The position numbers and the translations under genes were made by a program. A DNA stretch of 64,000 bases from Mycobacterium sp. URHB0044 (GTDB lineage: Bacteria; Actinomycetota; Actinomycetes; Mycobacteriales; Mycobacteriaceae), in assembly GCF_000620625.1 (NCBI RefSeq), contig NZ_JIAW01000004.1, forward strand, positions 393,690 through 457,689. The letters are read 5' to 3'. The notes beneath the pieces were generated by a model that searched no databases, was not told the origin of the DNA, and was given only the letters and a program-made list of their open reading frames with translations. Shown here one piece after another: positions 35,586 through 46,404 of this stretch. How positions within the stretch are numbered: position 1 is the first letter of the stretch; every line of letters begins with the position of its first letter.

Positions 35586-35664
35586 TCGCATCCCCACCGA
35601 ACTTCGGCAGGACAGTCCATTCTAGCGTGTAGAAGAACAAGGGCCAGCGAATAAATAGTCCCAC

Positions 35665-36516
35665 TCAGGTCACGTAGGCCAGGTTGTCGACGATCCGCTG
35701 GCCCACCTCGGCGTCACCGTCGAATTCGATGGCCGTCGGGCGGTCGGTGCCCATCGGTCGGCCACCGCACACCCGGGTGAACTGCAGGGCGTCGAGCCGG
35801 ATGACCGTCGTCGGCGTGGCGCCACCGAAGTCGTCGACCAGGGAGGCCCGGCCGTCGACCGCCACCCGCAGCGTCCTGGCCAGTGGGCCGGTCAGCTCGA
35901 GGGCGACGCGCGCGCCGTCGGGCGCCTTGCCGAGCTTGCCGACGACGAAGCCCATGGTGGCCGCCATCTCGTCGAACACCAGGCGCGCGGTGAGGGTGTC
36001 GAGGTCGGCATCCGACGGTGGGCGTGACAACGCCTGGCGGATGTCCTGCTCGTGCATCCAGCAGTCGAAGATGCGGATCCGCATGAAGCGGCCATAGCTG
36101 TCCGGGCCGGCAGGCGTCATCGTGGCCGCGTTCCAGTCCTCGTCCCCCATGTCGGTGAGCATCGATCGGCGCTGACCGGTCACGTCGCGGAACCGCTTCA
36201 GCACGTCCTCCCCGGTCTCGCCCCGTAGGTGCTGCACCCAGCACTCGTTGAACTCGCCGACGGCGTTGCGGACGTGGTCCAGAGTGGTGGGGTCGACGTC
36301 GGCTTCCGGGCTGGCGATTCCCGCCAGCATCGCCTCGGTTCCGATCACATGGGCAACGACGTCGTGGACGCACCACCCCGGCAGCGGGGTTGGCGACTGC
36401 CATCGGGCGTCGGGCAGATCGGTTACCAGGCGATCGATGGCGTCCCATGATGCGAAGAGACCGTCGAGGATCTCCGACTTGTCGAGCTGGGTTACGGGGC
36501 GTGTGGGGCTGTTCAC
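35665..36516 (-). CDS. Mycothiol-dependent maleylpyruvate isomerase family protein
   Basis: A 283-residue protein of the DinB/MDMPI superfamily. LPGWCVHDVVAHVIGTEAM and DCWMHEQDIRQAL carry the metal-binding histidines of this fold, and a C-terminal domain of about 90 residues follows, as in many actinobacterial members. The family includes mycothiol S-transferases and maleylpyruvate isomerase; the actual substrate here is unknown. The GTG at 36516 is chosen because the homologous region starts a few residues later. It stands alone between tmRNA and the TPR gene. Confidence 0.82.
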   Translation of the reverse strand: MNSPTRPVTQLDKSEILDGLFASWDAIDRLVTDLPDARWQSPTPLPGWCVHDVVAHVIGTEAMLAGIASPEADVDPTTLDHVRNAVGEFNECWVQHLRGETGEDVLKRFRDVTGQRRSMLTDMGDEDWNAATMTPAGPDSYGRFMRIRIFDCWMHEQDIRQALSRPPSDADLDTLTARLVFDEMAATMGFVVGKLGKAPDGARVALELTGPLARTLRVAVDGRASLVDDFGGATPTTVIRLDALQFTRVCGGRPMGTDRPTAIEFDGDAEVGQRIVDNLAYVT

Positions 36517-36556
36517 CGGCCGACGGTATCGCCTGAATCGGTGTTGCACACAGAAA

Positions 36557-37597
36557 TCAGGCGCCGGTAATCCGACCGATGAGCGCCACCAGGATTCCCG
36601 CGAGAAGCAGCATGGGCGCGGCCACCGCAACTACTACATCCGCCATCCCGAACGTCGCCAGTGCCCCGACGGGTATCGCGGCGACGACCAGTCCCAGCCG
36701 AAGCACCAACACGGGTTTGATCCGCAACACCGACCGCCAGGTACGCAGCGGCACGATGCGACACATCCACACCAGACCGGCGAGCAGGGCGACGGTGAAC
36801 ACCGCCGCCGCAACCCGCGCCTCCACCGTCGACGACCCCGGGTCAGTGCTCTCCACAGTGCCGATCGCGACGAACGCCAGAACGACGACGCCGAACGTGG
36901 CCAGCCGCAAGGACTTTGCCAGCGCGGTGCCGATGTTGCGCCGTGCCAGATCGGCCAATTCGGGGTCGAGCCGCGCCGCACCGAGAAATCCCCGCAACGC
37001 GCTGGACCACTGACTGCGGGCGAGGCCGTTGACGGCAATGTTGTGCACGGCGGACGCATTGCCTGGATCCAGCCGCAGCGCTTCTTCATAGGACGCCGTC
37101 GACTCATCGAACCTCCGGAGCCGCGCGAGAATCTGACCACGCAACACGTGGCTGTCGGCGTTGGCGGGGTCGAGGCGCAGCGACTCGCCGACGACGTAGA
37201 GCGCCGCTTGCGGCTGCGCGGCCTTGAGCAGCAGGTCCGCGTACACGAAGTGGGTGAGCCGATCGTCGGGGTACGTGGTGGCTACCCGCCACGCCATCCA
37301 CAGCGCGTCGTCCAACCACCCACAGCCGTCGAGCGCGATGGCATAGATCCGCATGGCGAAGCCGTCCTCCGGCGCGATCGCCAACGCCGCGTAAGCACTT
37401 CGTGCCGCCGACGCATAGTCGCGCGTCAGAACCTGGACCCGCGCCAGCTGCCCCAGCAATACGGCACTGTTCGGAGAGCCAGTCAATGCATCGCGCAGCA
37501 CCTGGTGGGCGCGGGCATAGTTGCGGGCGTCGAGGTACGCGCCGGCGAGCGCGACGGCCCCGTCGACGTCGCCGGCAGGAGACCCCGCTGCGGTCAA
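36557..37597 (-). CDS. TPR-repeat protein with C-terminal membrane segments
   Basis: A 346-residue protein. Residues about 10-215 form helical TPR-like repeats (DARNYARAHQVLRDALTGSP and RFDESTASYEEALRLDPGN are typical units). The last 120 residues hold about four hydrophobic helices, so the TPR part would face the cytoplasm. The TTG start at 37597 overlaps the stop of the upstream AAA+ gene (TTGA), indicating translational coupling. TPR modules occur in both proteins, so a membrane-bound partner for the ATPase is a reasonable inference. Confidence 0.75.
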   Translation of the reverse strand: MTAAGSPAGDVDGAVALAGAYLDARNYARAHQVLRDALTGSPNSAVLLGQLARVQVLTRDYASAARSAYAALAIAPEDGFAMRIYAIALDGCGWLDDALWMAWRVATTYPDDRLTHFVYADLLLKAAQPQAALYVVGESLRLDPANADSHVLRGQILARLRRFDESTASYEEALRLDPGNASAVHNIAVNGLARSQWSSALRGFLGAARLDPELADLARRNIGTALAKSLRLATFGVVVLAFVAIGTVESTDPGSSTVEARVAAAVFTVALLAGLVWMCRIVPLRTWRSVLRIKPVLVLRLGLVVAAIPVGALATFGMADVVVAVAAPMLLLAGILVALIGRITGA

Positions 37598-38841
37598 CGA
37601 GTCTTCTTGCGCCGCAGGTAATTCGCCAACTCGTCGTACGTGCCGTCCCCGTTGGCGAACTCGACGACGTTGCGCGCGGTGTCGAACCACGGACCGGCGC
37701 TGGGCCTGATCTGCGCCAGTGCGGCATGGACGTCGTCCATCCGCACCGGCCGCACCTGGCCCGTGCGCAATGAGTCGGCCATCGCCAATTGCGTTGCGGT
37801 GTCGCAGACGTGGGCTACGTCGGCACCCGAGAAACCGTCGGTGCGCTTCGCCACGGCGATGGGATCGATCCGCTCGATGGGCCGATCACGAAGATTCATC
37901 CGAACGATGGAGGCGCGAGCCTCCGTATCCGGCAGGCCGACGAAGATCATCCGGTCGAATCGGCCTGGTCGGCGCAGCGCCGGGTCGACGTCCCACGGCA
38001 TGTTGGTCGCCCCAAGCACGTACACACCGTCATTGGACGACGTCGCGGTGTCCAACTCGGCGAGCAGGGCGTTGACGACGACTCGGAGGCCCGAGCTGTT
38101 GCTCAATGCCGCTCGACGCTGGCCAAGCGCGTCGACCTCGTCGAAGAACAGCACACAAGGCGCGTTCCGGCGGGCGGTCTCGAAGATGCGGTTCAGCGCC
38201 CTTTCGCTGTCACCGAGCCAGTGCTGCAAGACGTCTGCGATCCCGACGGGATAGAAGTTTGCGCCCAGTTCGCCGGCCACTGCCCTGGCCAGATACGTCT
38301 TGCCACACCCCGGCGGTCCGTACAACAACAACCCGCCGCGCGCGGTCACCTTGTAGGCCTTCATCAATTCCGGGTTGCGGATCGGGCCGAGGAGTGACAC
38401 TTCGAGCCGCTGCTTCACGTCGACCATTCCCGCCACGTCGGCGAGCTTGACCGTGCTGCGACCGATGACGTCGAAGTCGGTGTCGTCCTCGCTGGCCGGC
38501 ACGTCGGCGACGCCGTCGACGAAGGCAGGGCCGATGATGTCGGAGACCTCCTCCTCGGCGGCCGACCAGTTGAACTCCGACTTCGGTCCAGCAGCGGACG
38601 GTGCCACGGATGCGTCGGGTTGGGAGTGCGCGGCCGACAAGCCGGCGCTGCACTGTTGCAACAAGCTCAACGCCGTCGGATTGGTCGCATCGTGCGAAAG
38701 CGCGGCGCTGCAGTGCATCAGCGCCTCGGCGTGGCTGCCCTGCTGGATCAGGAGGTCCGCGAGATGCAGCCGCAGCTCGATCGCGTCGGGACTGCGCTCG
38801 ACGGCCGCGGCCAACTCGCGAATCACCGCGTCACTCGCCAT
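37594..38841 (-). CDS. AAA+ ATPase with N-terminal TPR-like region
   Basis: A 415-residue protein. The first 70 residues are TPR-like helices (ELRLHLADLLIQQGSHAEALMH). A classical AAA+ module follows: Walker A GPPGCGKT (175-182), Walker B LFFDEVDA (231-238), an arginine-finger segment RRPGRFD, and the C-terminal lid. The module resembles FtsH/Cdc48-type ATPases but has no protease or second ATPase domain. It is coupled to the membrane TPR protein downstream. The substrate is unknown. Confidence 0.85.
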   Translation of the reverse strand: MASDAVIRELAAAVERSPDAIELRLHLADLLIQQGSHAEALMHCSAALSHDATNPTALSLLQQCSAGLSAAHSQPDASVAPSAAGPKSEFNWSAAEEEVSDIIGPAFVDGVADVPASEDDTDFDVIGRSTVKLADVAGMVDVKQRLEVSLLGPIRNPELMKAYKVTARGGLLLYGPPGCGKTYLARAVAGELGANFYPVGIADVLQHWLGDSERALNRIFETARRNAPCVLFFDEVDALGQRRAALSNSSGLRVVVNALLAELDTATSSNDGVYVLGATNMPWDVDPALRRPGRFDRMIFVGLPDTEARASIVRMNLRDRPIERIDPIAVAKRTDGFSGADVAHVCDTATQLAMADSLRTGQVRPVRMDDVHAALAQIRPSAGPWFDTARNVVEFANGDGTYDELANYLRRKKTR

Positions 38842-38893
38842 CAGTTCCCCCGTCGCTTCCCGGCTCGGTCAATCGTACTGAACGCCGGCACCG

Positions 38894-39742
38894 CTACCCG
38901 CCGGCGATCATCCCCACCGCTGCCAGTGCGAACACCATGCCGACGGCCTGCCAGCGGGTCACCCGCTCCTTGAGCACCAGCATCGCCAGCGCCACCGTCG
39001 CTGCCGGATACAACGACATCAACACCGCGGCCAACGACAGCAGCGACGCCTGCAGGGCCAGCAGCATCGCGACGTTCGCGATGGTGTCCAGGACGCCTGC
39101 GGCGAGCGCGAGCCGCAAGGGCACCCCCGTCGGTACCGACAAGCTGCGGGTGAACAGCGCGATGAGCACGACGAGAGTGGTCGCCGTGACCCTGGCGAAG
39201 ACCAGTGGCCAGAGGTGCGCCTCAACGGGCGCCTGCGAAATCAGGACGAAGTTCAGCCCGAACGCCAAGCCCGAGCCGACGGTGAGCCAGGCGACCTTGG
39301 CGGTGAAGCGGTGCGACGTCGCAAGCGGCTCATCGGCCACCCCCCGCGAAACCAGCACCACCGCAACCAAAGCCAACACGATGCCGACGACGGCGACCAG
39401 CGAGGGCCGCTCCCCCAGCGCCAGCCCGACGCTGACCGGAACCGCCGAGACCAACACCGCGGTCAACGGCGACACCACCGAAATGGGACCGGAACCCAGC
39501 GCCGCGTAGAACCACCACACCCCGAATGCCTGGCTGATGCCGCACAGGCTGCCCCACATGACTGCGGGTGCCGACACGTCGCCGCCGACGACCACGGCGA
39601 GCACAGTGAGTAGCACCGTCGCGACCGGGTAGGACACCAACACCACCCGCAGGGCAGCCACCCGACGCGACGCGACACCGCCGACGAAGTCGCTGACGCC
39701 GTAGCCGATCGCCGACAGCAGCGCGAAGGCGACGCCGATCAG
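38894..39742 (-). CDS. EamA/DMT-family transporter
   Basis: A ten-helix drug/metabolite transporter of about 282 residues. The homologous N-terminus reads [22 protein letters not shown], which is transmembrane helix 1, and its first codon is CTG (39740-39742), overlapping the smpB stop. No ATG, GTG or TTG occurs in frame until GTG at 39661, which would delete helix 1. A CTG start coupled to smpB termination is therefore proposed; the conservative model is 38894-39661. The substrate is unknown. Confidence 0.75.
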   Translation of the reverse strand: MIGVAFALLSAIGYGVSDFVGGVASRRVAALRVVLVSYPVATVLLTVLAVVVGGDVSAPAVMWGSLCGISQAFGVWWFYAALGSGPISVVSPLTAVLVSAVPVSVGLALGERPSLVAVVGIVLALVAVVLVSRGVADEPLATSHRFTAKVAWLTVGSGLAFGLNFVLISQAPVEAHLWPLVFARVTATTLVVLIALFTRSLSVPTGVPLRLALAAGVLDTIANVAMLLALQASLLSLAAVLMSLYPAATVALAMLVLKERVTRWQAVGMVFALAAVGMIAGG

Positions 39743-40236
39743 GTCATGCCCTTGGCGCGCCGCCCCAGTTCACGAGTGACCTCCCGGTTGGCGTCACGCT
39801 TGGCCAGATCCTGTCGCTTGTCATGCGTCTGCTTGCCTCGCGCCAGGGCGAGCTCCACCTTGACCTTGCCGTCGGTGAAGTACAGCGACAGTGGAACCAG
39901 CGTCAGGTTGCCGTCCCTGATCTTGCCGATCAGGTTGTCGATCTGACTGCGGTGCAGCAACAGTTTTCGGTTGCGCCGCGGCGCATGGTTGGTCCAGCTG
40001 CCTGCGCGATACTCCGGAATGTGCAGATTGCGCAGCCAGATCTCGCCGTCGTCGACGGTGGCGAACGCGTCGGCCAGCGACGCCTGCCCGTCGCGCAGAG
40101 CCTTGACCTCCGTGCCCATCAACGCGACACCGGCCTCGAACGTCTCGAGGATCGCGTAGTTGTGCCGCGCCTTGCGGTTGGTCGCCACCACCTGGTTGTT
40201 CCGCCGGGTGGCCGCGTCCTGCTTCTTCGTCGCCAT
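39739..40236 (-). CDS. smpB: SsrA-binding protein SmpB
   Basis: A 165-residue RNA-binding protein of the trans-translation system. Family signatures are intact: [44 protein letters not shown] and the basic C-terminal tail ([15 protein letters not shown]) that enters the empty mRNA channel. It works with the tmRNA at 35217-35585. It follows ftsX by 2 bases, so it belongs to the ftsE-ftsX-smpB unit, as in M. tuberculosis. Confidence 0.97.
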   Translation of the reverse strand: MATKKQDAATRRNNQVVATNRKARHNYAILETFEAGVALMGTEVKALRDGQASLADAFATVDDGEIWLRNLHIPEYRAGSWTNHAPRRNRKLLLHRSQIDNLIGKIRDGNLTLVPLSLYFTDGKVKVELALARGKQTHDKRQDLAKRDANREVTRELGRRAKGMT

Positions 40237-40238
40237 GG

Positions 40239-41132
40239 CTACCGCCGCACGTACAGCCGCAGCGTGACGTACGCGGTGACACCGGCCATCGCCACGCCGA
40301 CGAACAACAGGATGGGCGCGATGTAGAGGATGTCCGCGTAGTCGATCCTGGCGATCAGATTGGCTTGATAGAACTGGTTGAGCGCCTTCTCCAGGAACAA
40401 CGCCCGCACCGTGATCAGGCCGAGTATCGCGATCACCACGCCGATGAAGGCCGCCAGCATCGCCTCGACCAGGAATGGCAACTGGGTGTACCACCGACTG
40501 GCACCGACCAGTCGCATGATGCCCACCTCGGTTCTTCGGGTGTAGGCCGCGACTTGAACCATGTTGGCAATCAACAGGATCGCCCCGACCGCCTGTACCA
40601 GGGCGACCGCGAACGCCGCGGCACTGAGCCCGTCGAGCACCGCGAACAGCCGATCGATCAGATCCTTCTGGTTCAGCACGTTGAGCACCCCGGGCTGCCC
40701 CAGCAAGGAATCGTCGAACTCCTTGTGCTGCTCGGGATTGTCGAGCTTGACGATGAACGATGCGGGGAAGGCATCCTTGCCGGCGACGTCCTTGTATTGC
40801 GGGAACTTCTTGATCGCATCGTCATAGGCGTCGTTGCGGTTGAGGAAGCGCACCGACTTCACGTCGTCGCGGTCCTCGATCTGCGCGCGCAGCGCCTTGC
40901 ACGGGTCGGCGTCGCACGTCGGGTCGTTGGCCGAGACGTCGTTGGTGAGGAAGACCTGGCTCTCCACCCGGTCCAGATAGATCGTGCGGGAACTTTCGGC
41001 GAGCCGGACGACGAGCAGGCCGCCGCCGAACAGGCCGATCGAGATGGCGGTCGTCAGAATCATGGCGACCGTCATCGTGACGTTGCGGCGAAGCCCGGTG
41101 AAGACTTCGTTGATCAGAAAGCCGAAGCGCAC
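40239..41132 (-). CDS. ftsX: Cell-division ABC transporter-like membrane subunit FtsX
   Basis: A 297-residue four-helix membrane protein. It has an N-terminal helix (about 22-44), a periplasmic domain of about 120 residues with the CDADPCKAL cysteine pair, and three C-terminal helices. With FtsE it controls peptidoglycan hydrolases such as RipC during division. The GTG start abuts the ftsE stop without a gap. Order and length match the M. tuberculosis locus. Confidence 0.96.
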   Translation of the reverse strand: MRFGFLINEVFTGLRRNVTMTVAMILTTAISIGLFGGGLLVVRLAESSRTIYLDRVESQVFLTNDVSANDPTCDADPCKALRAQIEDRDDVKSVRFLNRNDAYDDAIKKFPQYKDVAGKDAFPASFIVKLDNPEQHKEFDDSLLGQPGVLNVLNQKDLIDRLFAVLDGLSAAAFAVALVQAVGAILLIANMVQVAAYTRRTEVGIMRLVGASRWYTQLPFLVEAMLAAFIGVVIAILGLITVRALFLEKALNQFYQANLIARIDYADILYIAPILLFVGVAMAGVTAYVTLRLYVRR

Positions 41133-41822
41133 TTAGCGGTCCATTCCGTAGACACCGCGTTGCTCGTCGCGGATCAGGCGACCGAGCTCGAGTTCGATGA
41201 CGCGTTGGCGCATCGAGTCGACGATGTGGTGGTCGTGAGTGGCCATCAACACCGTCGTTCCGGTGCGGTTGATCCGCTCGAGCAGATCCATGATGTCCTT
41301 GCTGGTATCCGGATCCAAGTTTCCGGTGGGCTCGTCGGCCAACAACACCAGCGGGCGGTTGACGAAGGCGCGGGCGATGGCGACGCGCTGCTGCTCGCCA
41401 CCGGACAATTCGTGCGGCAGGCGGTTGGCCTTGCCCGACAGGCCAACCATCTCCAGCACGTCGGGCACCACGCGGTTGATGACGTCGGACCGCTTGCCGA
41501 TCACTTCGAGGGCGAACGCAATGTTCTCGAACACCGTCTTCTGTTGCAGCAGCCGGAAGTCCTGGAACACGCAGCCGAGCACCTGACGCAGGCTGGGGAC
41601 GTGACGGCTCGGCAGCTTGTTCACGTGGAACTTGGACACCTGGATGTCGCCGCTGCTGGGTGTCTCCTCGGCGAGCAGTAGCCGCATGAACGTCGACTTG
41701 CCCGATCCGGACGGGCCGATGAGGAAGACGAACTCACCCTTGTCGATCTTGAGCGACACGTTGTCCAGGGCTGGCCGTGCCGAGGATTTGTACTGCTTGC
41801 TCACGTGGTCGAGGGTGATCAT
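41133..41822 (-). CDS. ftsE: Cell-division ATP-binding protein FtsE
   Basis: A 229-residue ABC ATPase. Walker A is GPSGSGKST, the signature is LSGGEQQR, and Walker B is [12 protein letters not shown], all intact. The start [11 protein letters not shown] at 41822 is the family N-terminus; an upstream in-frame extension is Pro/Arg-rich and not protein-like. It partners FtsX. The upstream neighbour ends 41 bases away. Confidence 0.96.
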   Translation of the reverse strand: MITLDHVSKQYKSSARPALDNVSLKIDKGEFVFLIGPSGSGKSTFMRLLLAEETPSSGDIQVSKFHVNKLPSRHVPSLRQVLGCVFQDFRLLQQKTVFENIAFALEVIGKRSDVINRVVPDVLEMVGLSGKANRLPHELSGGEQQRVAIARAFVNRPLVLLADEPTGNLDPDTSKDIMDLLERINRTGTTVLMATHDHHIVDSMRQRVIELELGRLIRDEQRGVYGMDR

Positions 41823-41862
41823 CACGGCTCGCCAGTGTAGCGGTGCCTGCGGAGTGGCCCGC

Positions 41863-42378
41863 CTAGGTCGGCGGCAGGGGCGGCGTCGGCGCCGGCCCAG
41901 GGACGATCGGCGTCGCCGACAGCGGACCGGGAACGATCGGCGTCGCCGTGATCGTCGGCGTGACGGTGGTCGCCGGAAGCGGACCGGGACCATCGGGATC
42001 CACGACCGTCGTCGGCGCCAGCACCGTGGGCGAGGTGGGCGTCGTCGGTGACGTCGTCGGGGTGTCCGTGGGGCTGGTCGTGGTCGTCGTCGGCGTCGTC
42101 GTCGTGGTCGTCGGGGTGGTGGTCGTGGTCGTGGTGGTCCGCTGCTGAACGTTGGTGCGGGGCACCCAGGTGTAGTCCGGGTCCGGAACGAAGCCGGGCG
42201 GCACCACTGCCGTCTCGGGACCGACGGCGGGCGGAGGCGTGGGTTTGTACGCCTCGTACAGCCACCACGTGGCGATGAAGGCGACGACGAGGACCACCGT
42301 CGACGTCCGGATGCGGCTCAAGGGCACGTAGGCGGGCCAGCGACGGTTCTCGCCGTCCCTGCGGAACAGGAGCCTCAT
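41863..42378 (-). CDS. Membrane-anchored Pro/Thr-rich protein
   Basis: A 171-residue protein. A basic cytoplasmic start is followed by one membrane helix (about residues 28-42, [17 protein letters not shown]). The extracytoplasmic part is dominated by threonine and proline (a run of eight threonines near residue 82, then PTTTTT repeats). It occupies the same place as Rv3103c between ftsE and mscS. The Thr/Pro-rich segment could be O-mannosylated. Its ATG overlaps the mscS stop by four bases. Function unknown. Confidence 0.82.
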   Translation of the reverse strand: MRLLFRRDGENRRWPAYVPLSRIRTSTVVLVVAFIATWWLYEAYKPTPPPAVGPETAVVPPGFVPDPDYTWVPRTNVQQRTTTTTTTTPTTTTTTPTTTTTSPTDTPTTSPTTPTSPTVLAPTTVVDPDGPGPLPATTVTPTITATPIVPGPLSATPIVPGPAPTPPLPPT

Positions 42379-43349
42379 CGGTGATCCTCCGGGCCCTGCG
42401 TCTCCTCCTCGGCGCCACCCGCCGTGGCCGGGTGCACGATCGCCCCGATCATCGGCCGCGGGTCTCCGGGGGTGACGATGCCTGCCCGGCTCAGGGCTCC
42501 GACGACGAGCGCACGCAGCCGCCTGCCGACCTCGAACTGCTTGCCGGGAAGGGTGCGCGCCACCATCCGCAGGTTCACGGTGTCGACTTCGATGCTCTCC
42601 ACGCCCATCAACTGCGGCGCGTCGAGCAGCAGGGCACTGAGCATCTTGTCCTCCATGGCCTTGTCACCAACCTGGTGCAACACCTCGTTGACCCGGTTGA
42701 GATCGGCGCTGGTGGGCACCGGGATGTCGACGACCGCTCGCGCCCAGTCCTTCGACAGGTTGACCGTCTTCACGATCTGCCCGTTCGGGATCGTGAACAC
42801 CTCACCCTCGGTGGAGCGCAACTTCGTCACCCGCAGCGTCACGTCCTCGACGGTGCCCTCGGCGGGTGCGGCGATACCGGAAACGGTCAAGGCGACCAGG
42901 TCGCCGAAGCCGTACTGCTTCTCGGTGATGACGAAGAATCCCGACAGCAGATCCTGCACCACGCGCTGCGCGCCGAAACCGAGCGCCGCACCCAGCACGG
43001 CGGCAGGTGCGACCAGCGAGCCGACGGGGATGGCGACGATGTCGGTGATCTCGACGAGGACGACCACGAACAGGATCGCGATCGACACCCAGGAGATCAC
43101 CGACGCCACCGCCTGGCGGTGCTTGGCGCTCTCGCTGCGGACCAGCTGGTCGCTCTCCTGGTACTCGGCGTCGATGCGCCGGGTGACCTTCTGCGCGGCC
43201 CAGTTGATGAAGCGGGCAGCGAGAACCGCAGCCAGGACCAGCATCACGATCCGCAGGCCGCGGGTGATGATCCATTCGCCGATCTCGCCCCGCCAGAACC
43301 CTTGCCAGCGCTGGGCCCAGTCGAACGCGACGTAAGTCTTAGTCGTCAT
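42375..43349 (-). CDS. Small-conductance mechanosensitive channel (MscS family)
   Basis: A 324-residue protein with about three to four membrane helices. The pore region [33 protein letters not shown] is diagnostic of MscS, and a cytoplasmic beta domain ([16 protein letters not shown]) follows. It opens under membrane tension to release osmolytes. Start and stop overlap prfB and the Pro/Thr-rich gene, so it is part of a coupled prfB-mscS-(Pro/Thr) series. Confidence 0.92.
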   Translation of the reverse strand: MTTKTYVAFDWAQRWQGFWRGEIGEWIITRGLRIVMLVLAAVLAARFINWAAQKVTRRIDAEYQESDQLVRSESAKHRQAVASVISWVSIAILFVVVLVEITDIVAIPVGSLVAPAAVLGAALGFGAQRVVQDLLSGFFVITEKQYGFGDLVALTVSGIAAPAEGTVEDVTLRVTKLRSTEGEVFTIPNGQIVKTVNLSKDWARAVVDIPVPTSADLNRVNEVLHQVGDKAMEDKMLSALLLDAPQLMGVESIEVDTVNLRMVARTLPGKQFEVGRRLRALVVGALSRAGIVTPGDPRPMIGAIVHPATAGGAEEETQGPEDHR

Positions 43350-44454
43350 CTTTCCTATTGCGCCAACGGATTCCCGCTTCCAGGAATCCGTCGATGTCGC
43401 CGTCGAGTACCGCAGCCGGATTGCCGACTTCGTATTCAGTGCGCAGGTCCTTGACCATCTGATAGGGCTGCAGCACGTAGGAGCGCATTTGGTTGCCCCA
43501 CGAGCTGCCTCCGTCGCCCTTCAGCGCATCCAGCTCGGCACGTTCTTCTAAACGCTTGCGTTCCAACAACTTTGCCTGAAGCACGCGCATTGCCGAAACC
43601 TTGTTCTGCAATTGCGACTTCTCGTTCTGGCAGGTCACCACGATACCCGTCGGGATGTGGGTGAGTCGAACGGCGGAGTCGGTGGTGTTCACCGACTGGC
43701 CGCCGGGTCCGCTGGACCGGTACACGTCGACGCGCAGGTCACCGTCGGGAATCTCGATGTGGTCGGTGGTCTCCACCACCGGCAGCACCTCGACGTCGGC
43801 AAAGGACGTCTGACGTCGGCTTTGGTTGTCGAACGGGCTGATCCGCACCAACCGGTGCGTGCCCTGCTCGACCGACAGCGTGCCGTAGGCGAACGGCGCG
43901 TGCACCGCGAACGTCGCACTCTTGATGCCCGCCTCTTCGGCATATGAGGTGTCGAACACCTCGACGCCGTAATTGTGTTTCTCGGCCCACCGGATGTACA
44001 TCCGCATGAGCATCTCGGCCCAGTCGGCGGCGTCGACGCCGCCCGCGCCGGATCGGATGGTGACGACGGCCTCGCGCTCGTCGTATTCCCCTGACAGCAG
44101 CGTGCGGACCTCCATGGCCTCGAGGTCCTCGCGCAGCGACTTCAGCTCCGCGTCGGCCTCGGCGAGCGCCGCCTCGGCACCCGCACCTTCTTCTTCTGCG
44201 GCCATCTCGTAGAGCACGGGCAGGTCGTCGAGCCGCCGCCGGAGGTCCTCGACGCGGCGCAGCTCACCCTGCGCGTGCGACAGCTCGCTGGTGACCTTCT
44301 GGGCGTTCGCCTGGTCGTCCCACAGCTTGGGATCGGAGGCCTCTTGTTCGAGTGTGTCGATGCGGCCTCGCAGACCGTCGACGTCGAGCACGCGCTCCAC
44401 CGTGGTCAGGGTGGTGTCGAGGGCTGCTATGTCGGCTTGACGGTCGGGATCCAC
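43339..44454 (-). CDS. prfB: Peptide chain release factor 2
   Basis: A 371-residue release factor recognising UGA and UAA. The anticodon-like tripeptide SPF is at 206-208 and the catalytic GGQ at 251-253. The frame is continuous from the GTG start: there is no in-frame UGA and no programmed frameshift near codon 25, as expected for actinobacteria. It is the first gene of a minus-strand unit and is divergent from fprA. Its 3' end overlaps the mscS start by 11 bases. Confidence 0.97.
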   Translation of the reverse strand: MDPDRQADIAALDTTLTTVERVLDVDGLRGRIDTLEQEASDPKLWDDQANAQKVTSELSHAQGELRRVEDLRRRLDDLPVLYEMAAEEEGAGAEAALAEADAELKSLREDLEAMEVRTLLSGEYDEREAVVTIRSGAGGVDAADWAEMLMRMYIRWAEKHNYGVEVFDTSYAEEAGIKSATFAVHAPFAYGTLSVEQGTHRLVRISPFDNQSRRQTSFADVEVLPVVETTDHIEIPDGDLRVDVYRSSGPGGQSVNTTDSAVRLTHIPTGIVVTCQNEKSQLQNKVSAMRVLQAKLLERKRLEERAELDALKGDGGSSWGNQMRSYVLQPYQMVKDLRTEYEVGNPAAVLDGDIDGFLEAGIRWRNRKDDD

Positions 44455-44611
44455 GGGAAATCACAGTACCGACCGTCGCGCCAATCGTTTCCCGCCTTCC
44501 CCCCTGGAAGGGCTCATCCGGTTTAGCATCGGCTTGTAACCACCCCGGCGACGTCGCGACAGCCCCTTGCGCGCGCCGGTACGAGACAGACGGCTTACAG
44601 AAAGCTGAAGC

Positions 44612-45976
44612 ATGCGCCCTTACCACGTGGCGATCGTCGGCTCCGGACCTTCGGGTTACTTTGCCGCGGCGTCGCTGCTGAAGTTCGCCGACTCGACCGA
44701 CGACGCCGACGTGCGCGTCGACATGCTGGAGATGTTGCCGACCCCGTGGGGTCTGGTGCGCTCCGGCGTCGCTCCCGACCACCCCAAGATCAAGACCATC
44801 AGCGCGCAGTTCGAGAAGACGGCCGCCGATCCCCGGTTTCGCTTCTTCGGCAACATCGCCGTGGGTCAGCACGTGCAGGCCGATGAACTCGCCGAACGCT
44901 ACGACGCGGTGATCTACGCGGTCGGTGCGCAGTCCGACCGGCCGCTGAACATTCCGGGTGAGGACTTGACGGGAAGCGTGGCGGCAGTCGACTTCGTCGG
45001 TTGGTACAACGCGCATCCGCACTTCGAGGAGATGACGCCGGATCTGTCGAGCGGCCGGGCCATCGTGGTCGGCAACGGCAACGTCGCACTGGACGTGGCG
45101 CGCATCCTGGTCAGCGACCCGGACATGTTGGCATCCACCGACATTGCCGGACACGCACTGGACTCCTTGCACGCCCGCGGCGTCGAGGAGGTCGTCATCA
45201 TCGGGCGCCGGGGGCCGCTGCAAGCCACCTTCACCACGTTGGAGTTGCGCGAGCTGGGCGATCTCGAGGCGATGGCCGACGTCGACGTGATCGTCGACCC
45301 CGCCGATCTCGCCGACATCACCGACGCCGACCTCGAAGCGGCGGGCAAGACGGTCAAGCTGAACGTGAAGGTGCTGCGCGGATACGCCGGACGGGAACCC
45401 CGCGGTGCCGCGCGTCGCATCGTCTTCCGGTTCCGCACCTCGCCGATCGAGATCAAGGGCGACGGCCGAGTGGAATCGATCGTGCTTGGCCGCAACGAGC
45501 TCGTCGACGACGGCGGCAGAGTGGTCGCCAAGGACAGCGGCGAACGCGAGGAGCTGCCCGCTCAGCTCGTTGTTCGCGCCGTCGGGTACCGCGGGGTGCC
45601 GACCCCGGGTTTGCCGTTCGACGAGCGCGCGGGGACCATTCCGCACACCGACGGCAAGGTCGAGGGCAGACGCAACGAATACGTGGTCGGGTGGATCAAA
45701 CGTGGCCCGTCGGGAGTGATCGGCAGTAATAAGAAGGACTCGCAGGAAACCGTGAACACGTTGATCGCCGAGCTCGACGGGGCGCAGTTGGCGGACTTCG
45801 GGCCGCAGCATGCCGACGAGCTCGTCGAATGGCTGGTGTCGCGCCAACCCAAATTGGTCACCGACGATCATTGGAAGCTGATCGACGACCACGAGCGTTC
45901 GGCCGGGCAGGCGCTCGGGCGCCCGCGGGTGAAGCTGACGAGCGTGGCCGACCTGCTGCGGATCAGCCACGGCTGA
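44612..45976 (+). CDS. fprA: NADPH-ferredoxin reductase FprA
   Basis: A 454-residue FAD enzyme of the adrenodoxin-reductase type. The FAD-binding motif VAIVGSGPSGYFAAASLL opens the protein. The PTPWGLVRSGVAPDHPKIK, VVGNGNVALDVARIL (NADPH site) and GWIKRGPSGVIGSNKKDS motifs follow. It passes electrons from NADPH to ferredoxins serving cytochromes P450 and other enzymes. Position next to prfB matches Rv3106. The 157-base upstream gap with prfB shows no clear operator. Confidence 0.96.
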   Translation: MRPYHVAIVGSGPSGYFAAASLLKFADSTDDADVRVDMLEMLPTPWGLVRSGVAPDHPKIKTISAQFEKTAADPRFRFFGNIAVGQHVQADELAERYDAVIYAVGAQSDRPLNIPGEDLTGSVAAVDFVGWYNAHPHFEEMTPDLSSGRAIVVGNGNVALDVARILVSDPDMLASTDIAGHALDSLHARGVEEVVIIGRRGPLQATFTTLELRELGDLEAMADVDVIVDPADLADITDADLEAAGKTVKLNVKVLRGYAGREPRGAARRIVFRFRTSPIEIKGDGRVESIVLGRNELVDDGGRVVAKDSGEREELPAQLVVRAVGYRGVPTPGLPFDERAGTIPHTDGKVEGRRNEYVVGWIKRGPSGVIGSNKKDSQETVNTLIAELDGAQLADFGPQHADELVEWLVSRQPKLVTDDHWKLIDDHERSAGQALGRPRVKLTSVADLLRISHG

Positions 45977-46030
45977 GGCTTGGCTTCAGTCGCGCGCGGG
46001 GATTGCGCGAGTCAGGGCTAATCGCACCGC

Positions 46031-46381
46031 CTAATACGTCGGGGGCGCCTCATACGTCGGCGGTGGTTCCGGCGGCGCGAAGGCCCAGTTGTCCGGGTTC
46101 TTCGGCGAGTAGACGACGGGCATCAGCTGGCCCATCGACGGCCACTGGGTGACGGGCACGGCCATTCGTTGATAGACGACGTGCTCGTTGACGGTCGGTC
46201 CATTGATGACGCCGGTGATGGTGACGAACTGTTCACCCTCGGCATCCGGGCGCGGACTGACGCCCGTGAGCAGCAGCGTGCCGTGCATCAGCTCGCCCCG
46301 TGGGCCGCCCTTGCGCATGCGCGGCACCACCACCAAAGCGATCGCACCGAGCAGCAGTAAGAGCACAGCGAATTCCCACAC
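46031..46381 (-). CDS. Small single-span membrane protein
   Basis: A 116-residue protein. The GTG at 46381 begins a membrane helix ([18 protein letters not shown]), followed by a soluble domain of about 90 residues with a proline/tyrosine-rich end ([14 protein letters not shown]). A longer frame upstream is arginine-rich and unlikely to be real. It is divergent from hisN with 23 bases between the start codons, so their promoters overlap. No family function is recalled. Confidence 0.7.
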   Translation of the reverse strand: MWEFAVLLLLLGAIALVVVPRMRKGGPRGELMHGTLLLTGVSPRPDAEGEQFVTITGVINGPTVNEHVVYQRMAVPVTQWPSMGQLMPVVYSPKNPDNWAFAPPEPPPTYEAPPTY

Positions 46382-46404
46382 ACCGCCATGGTAGGACTGC
46401 TGCC

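Noticed and set aside
43339..44454. Programmed frameshift in prfB
   Set aside because: The frame is continuous from the GTG through the early region, with no in-frame TGA, as expected for actinobacteria.
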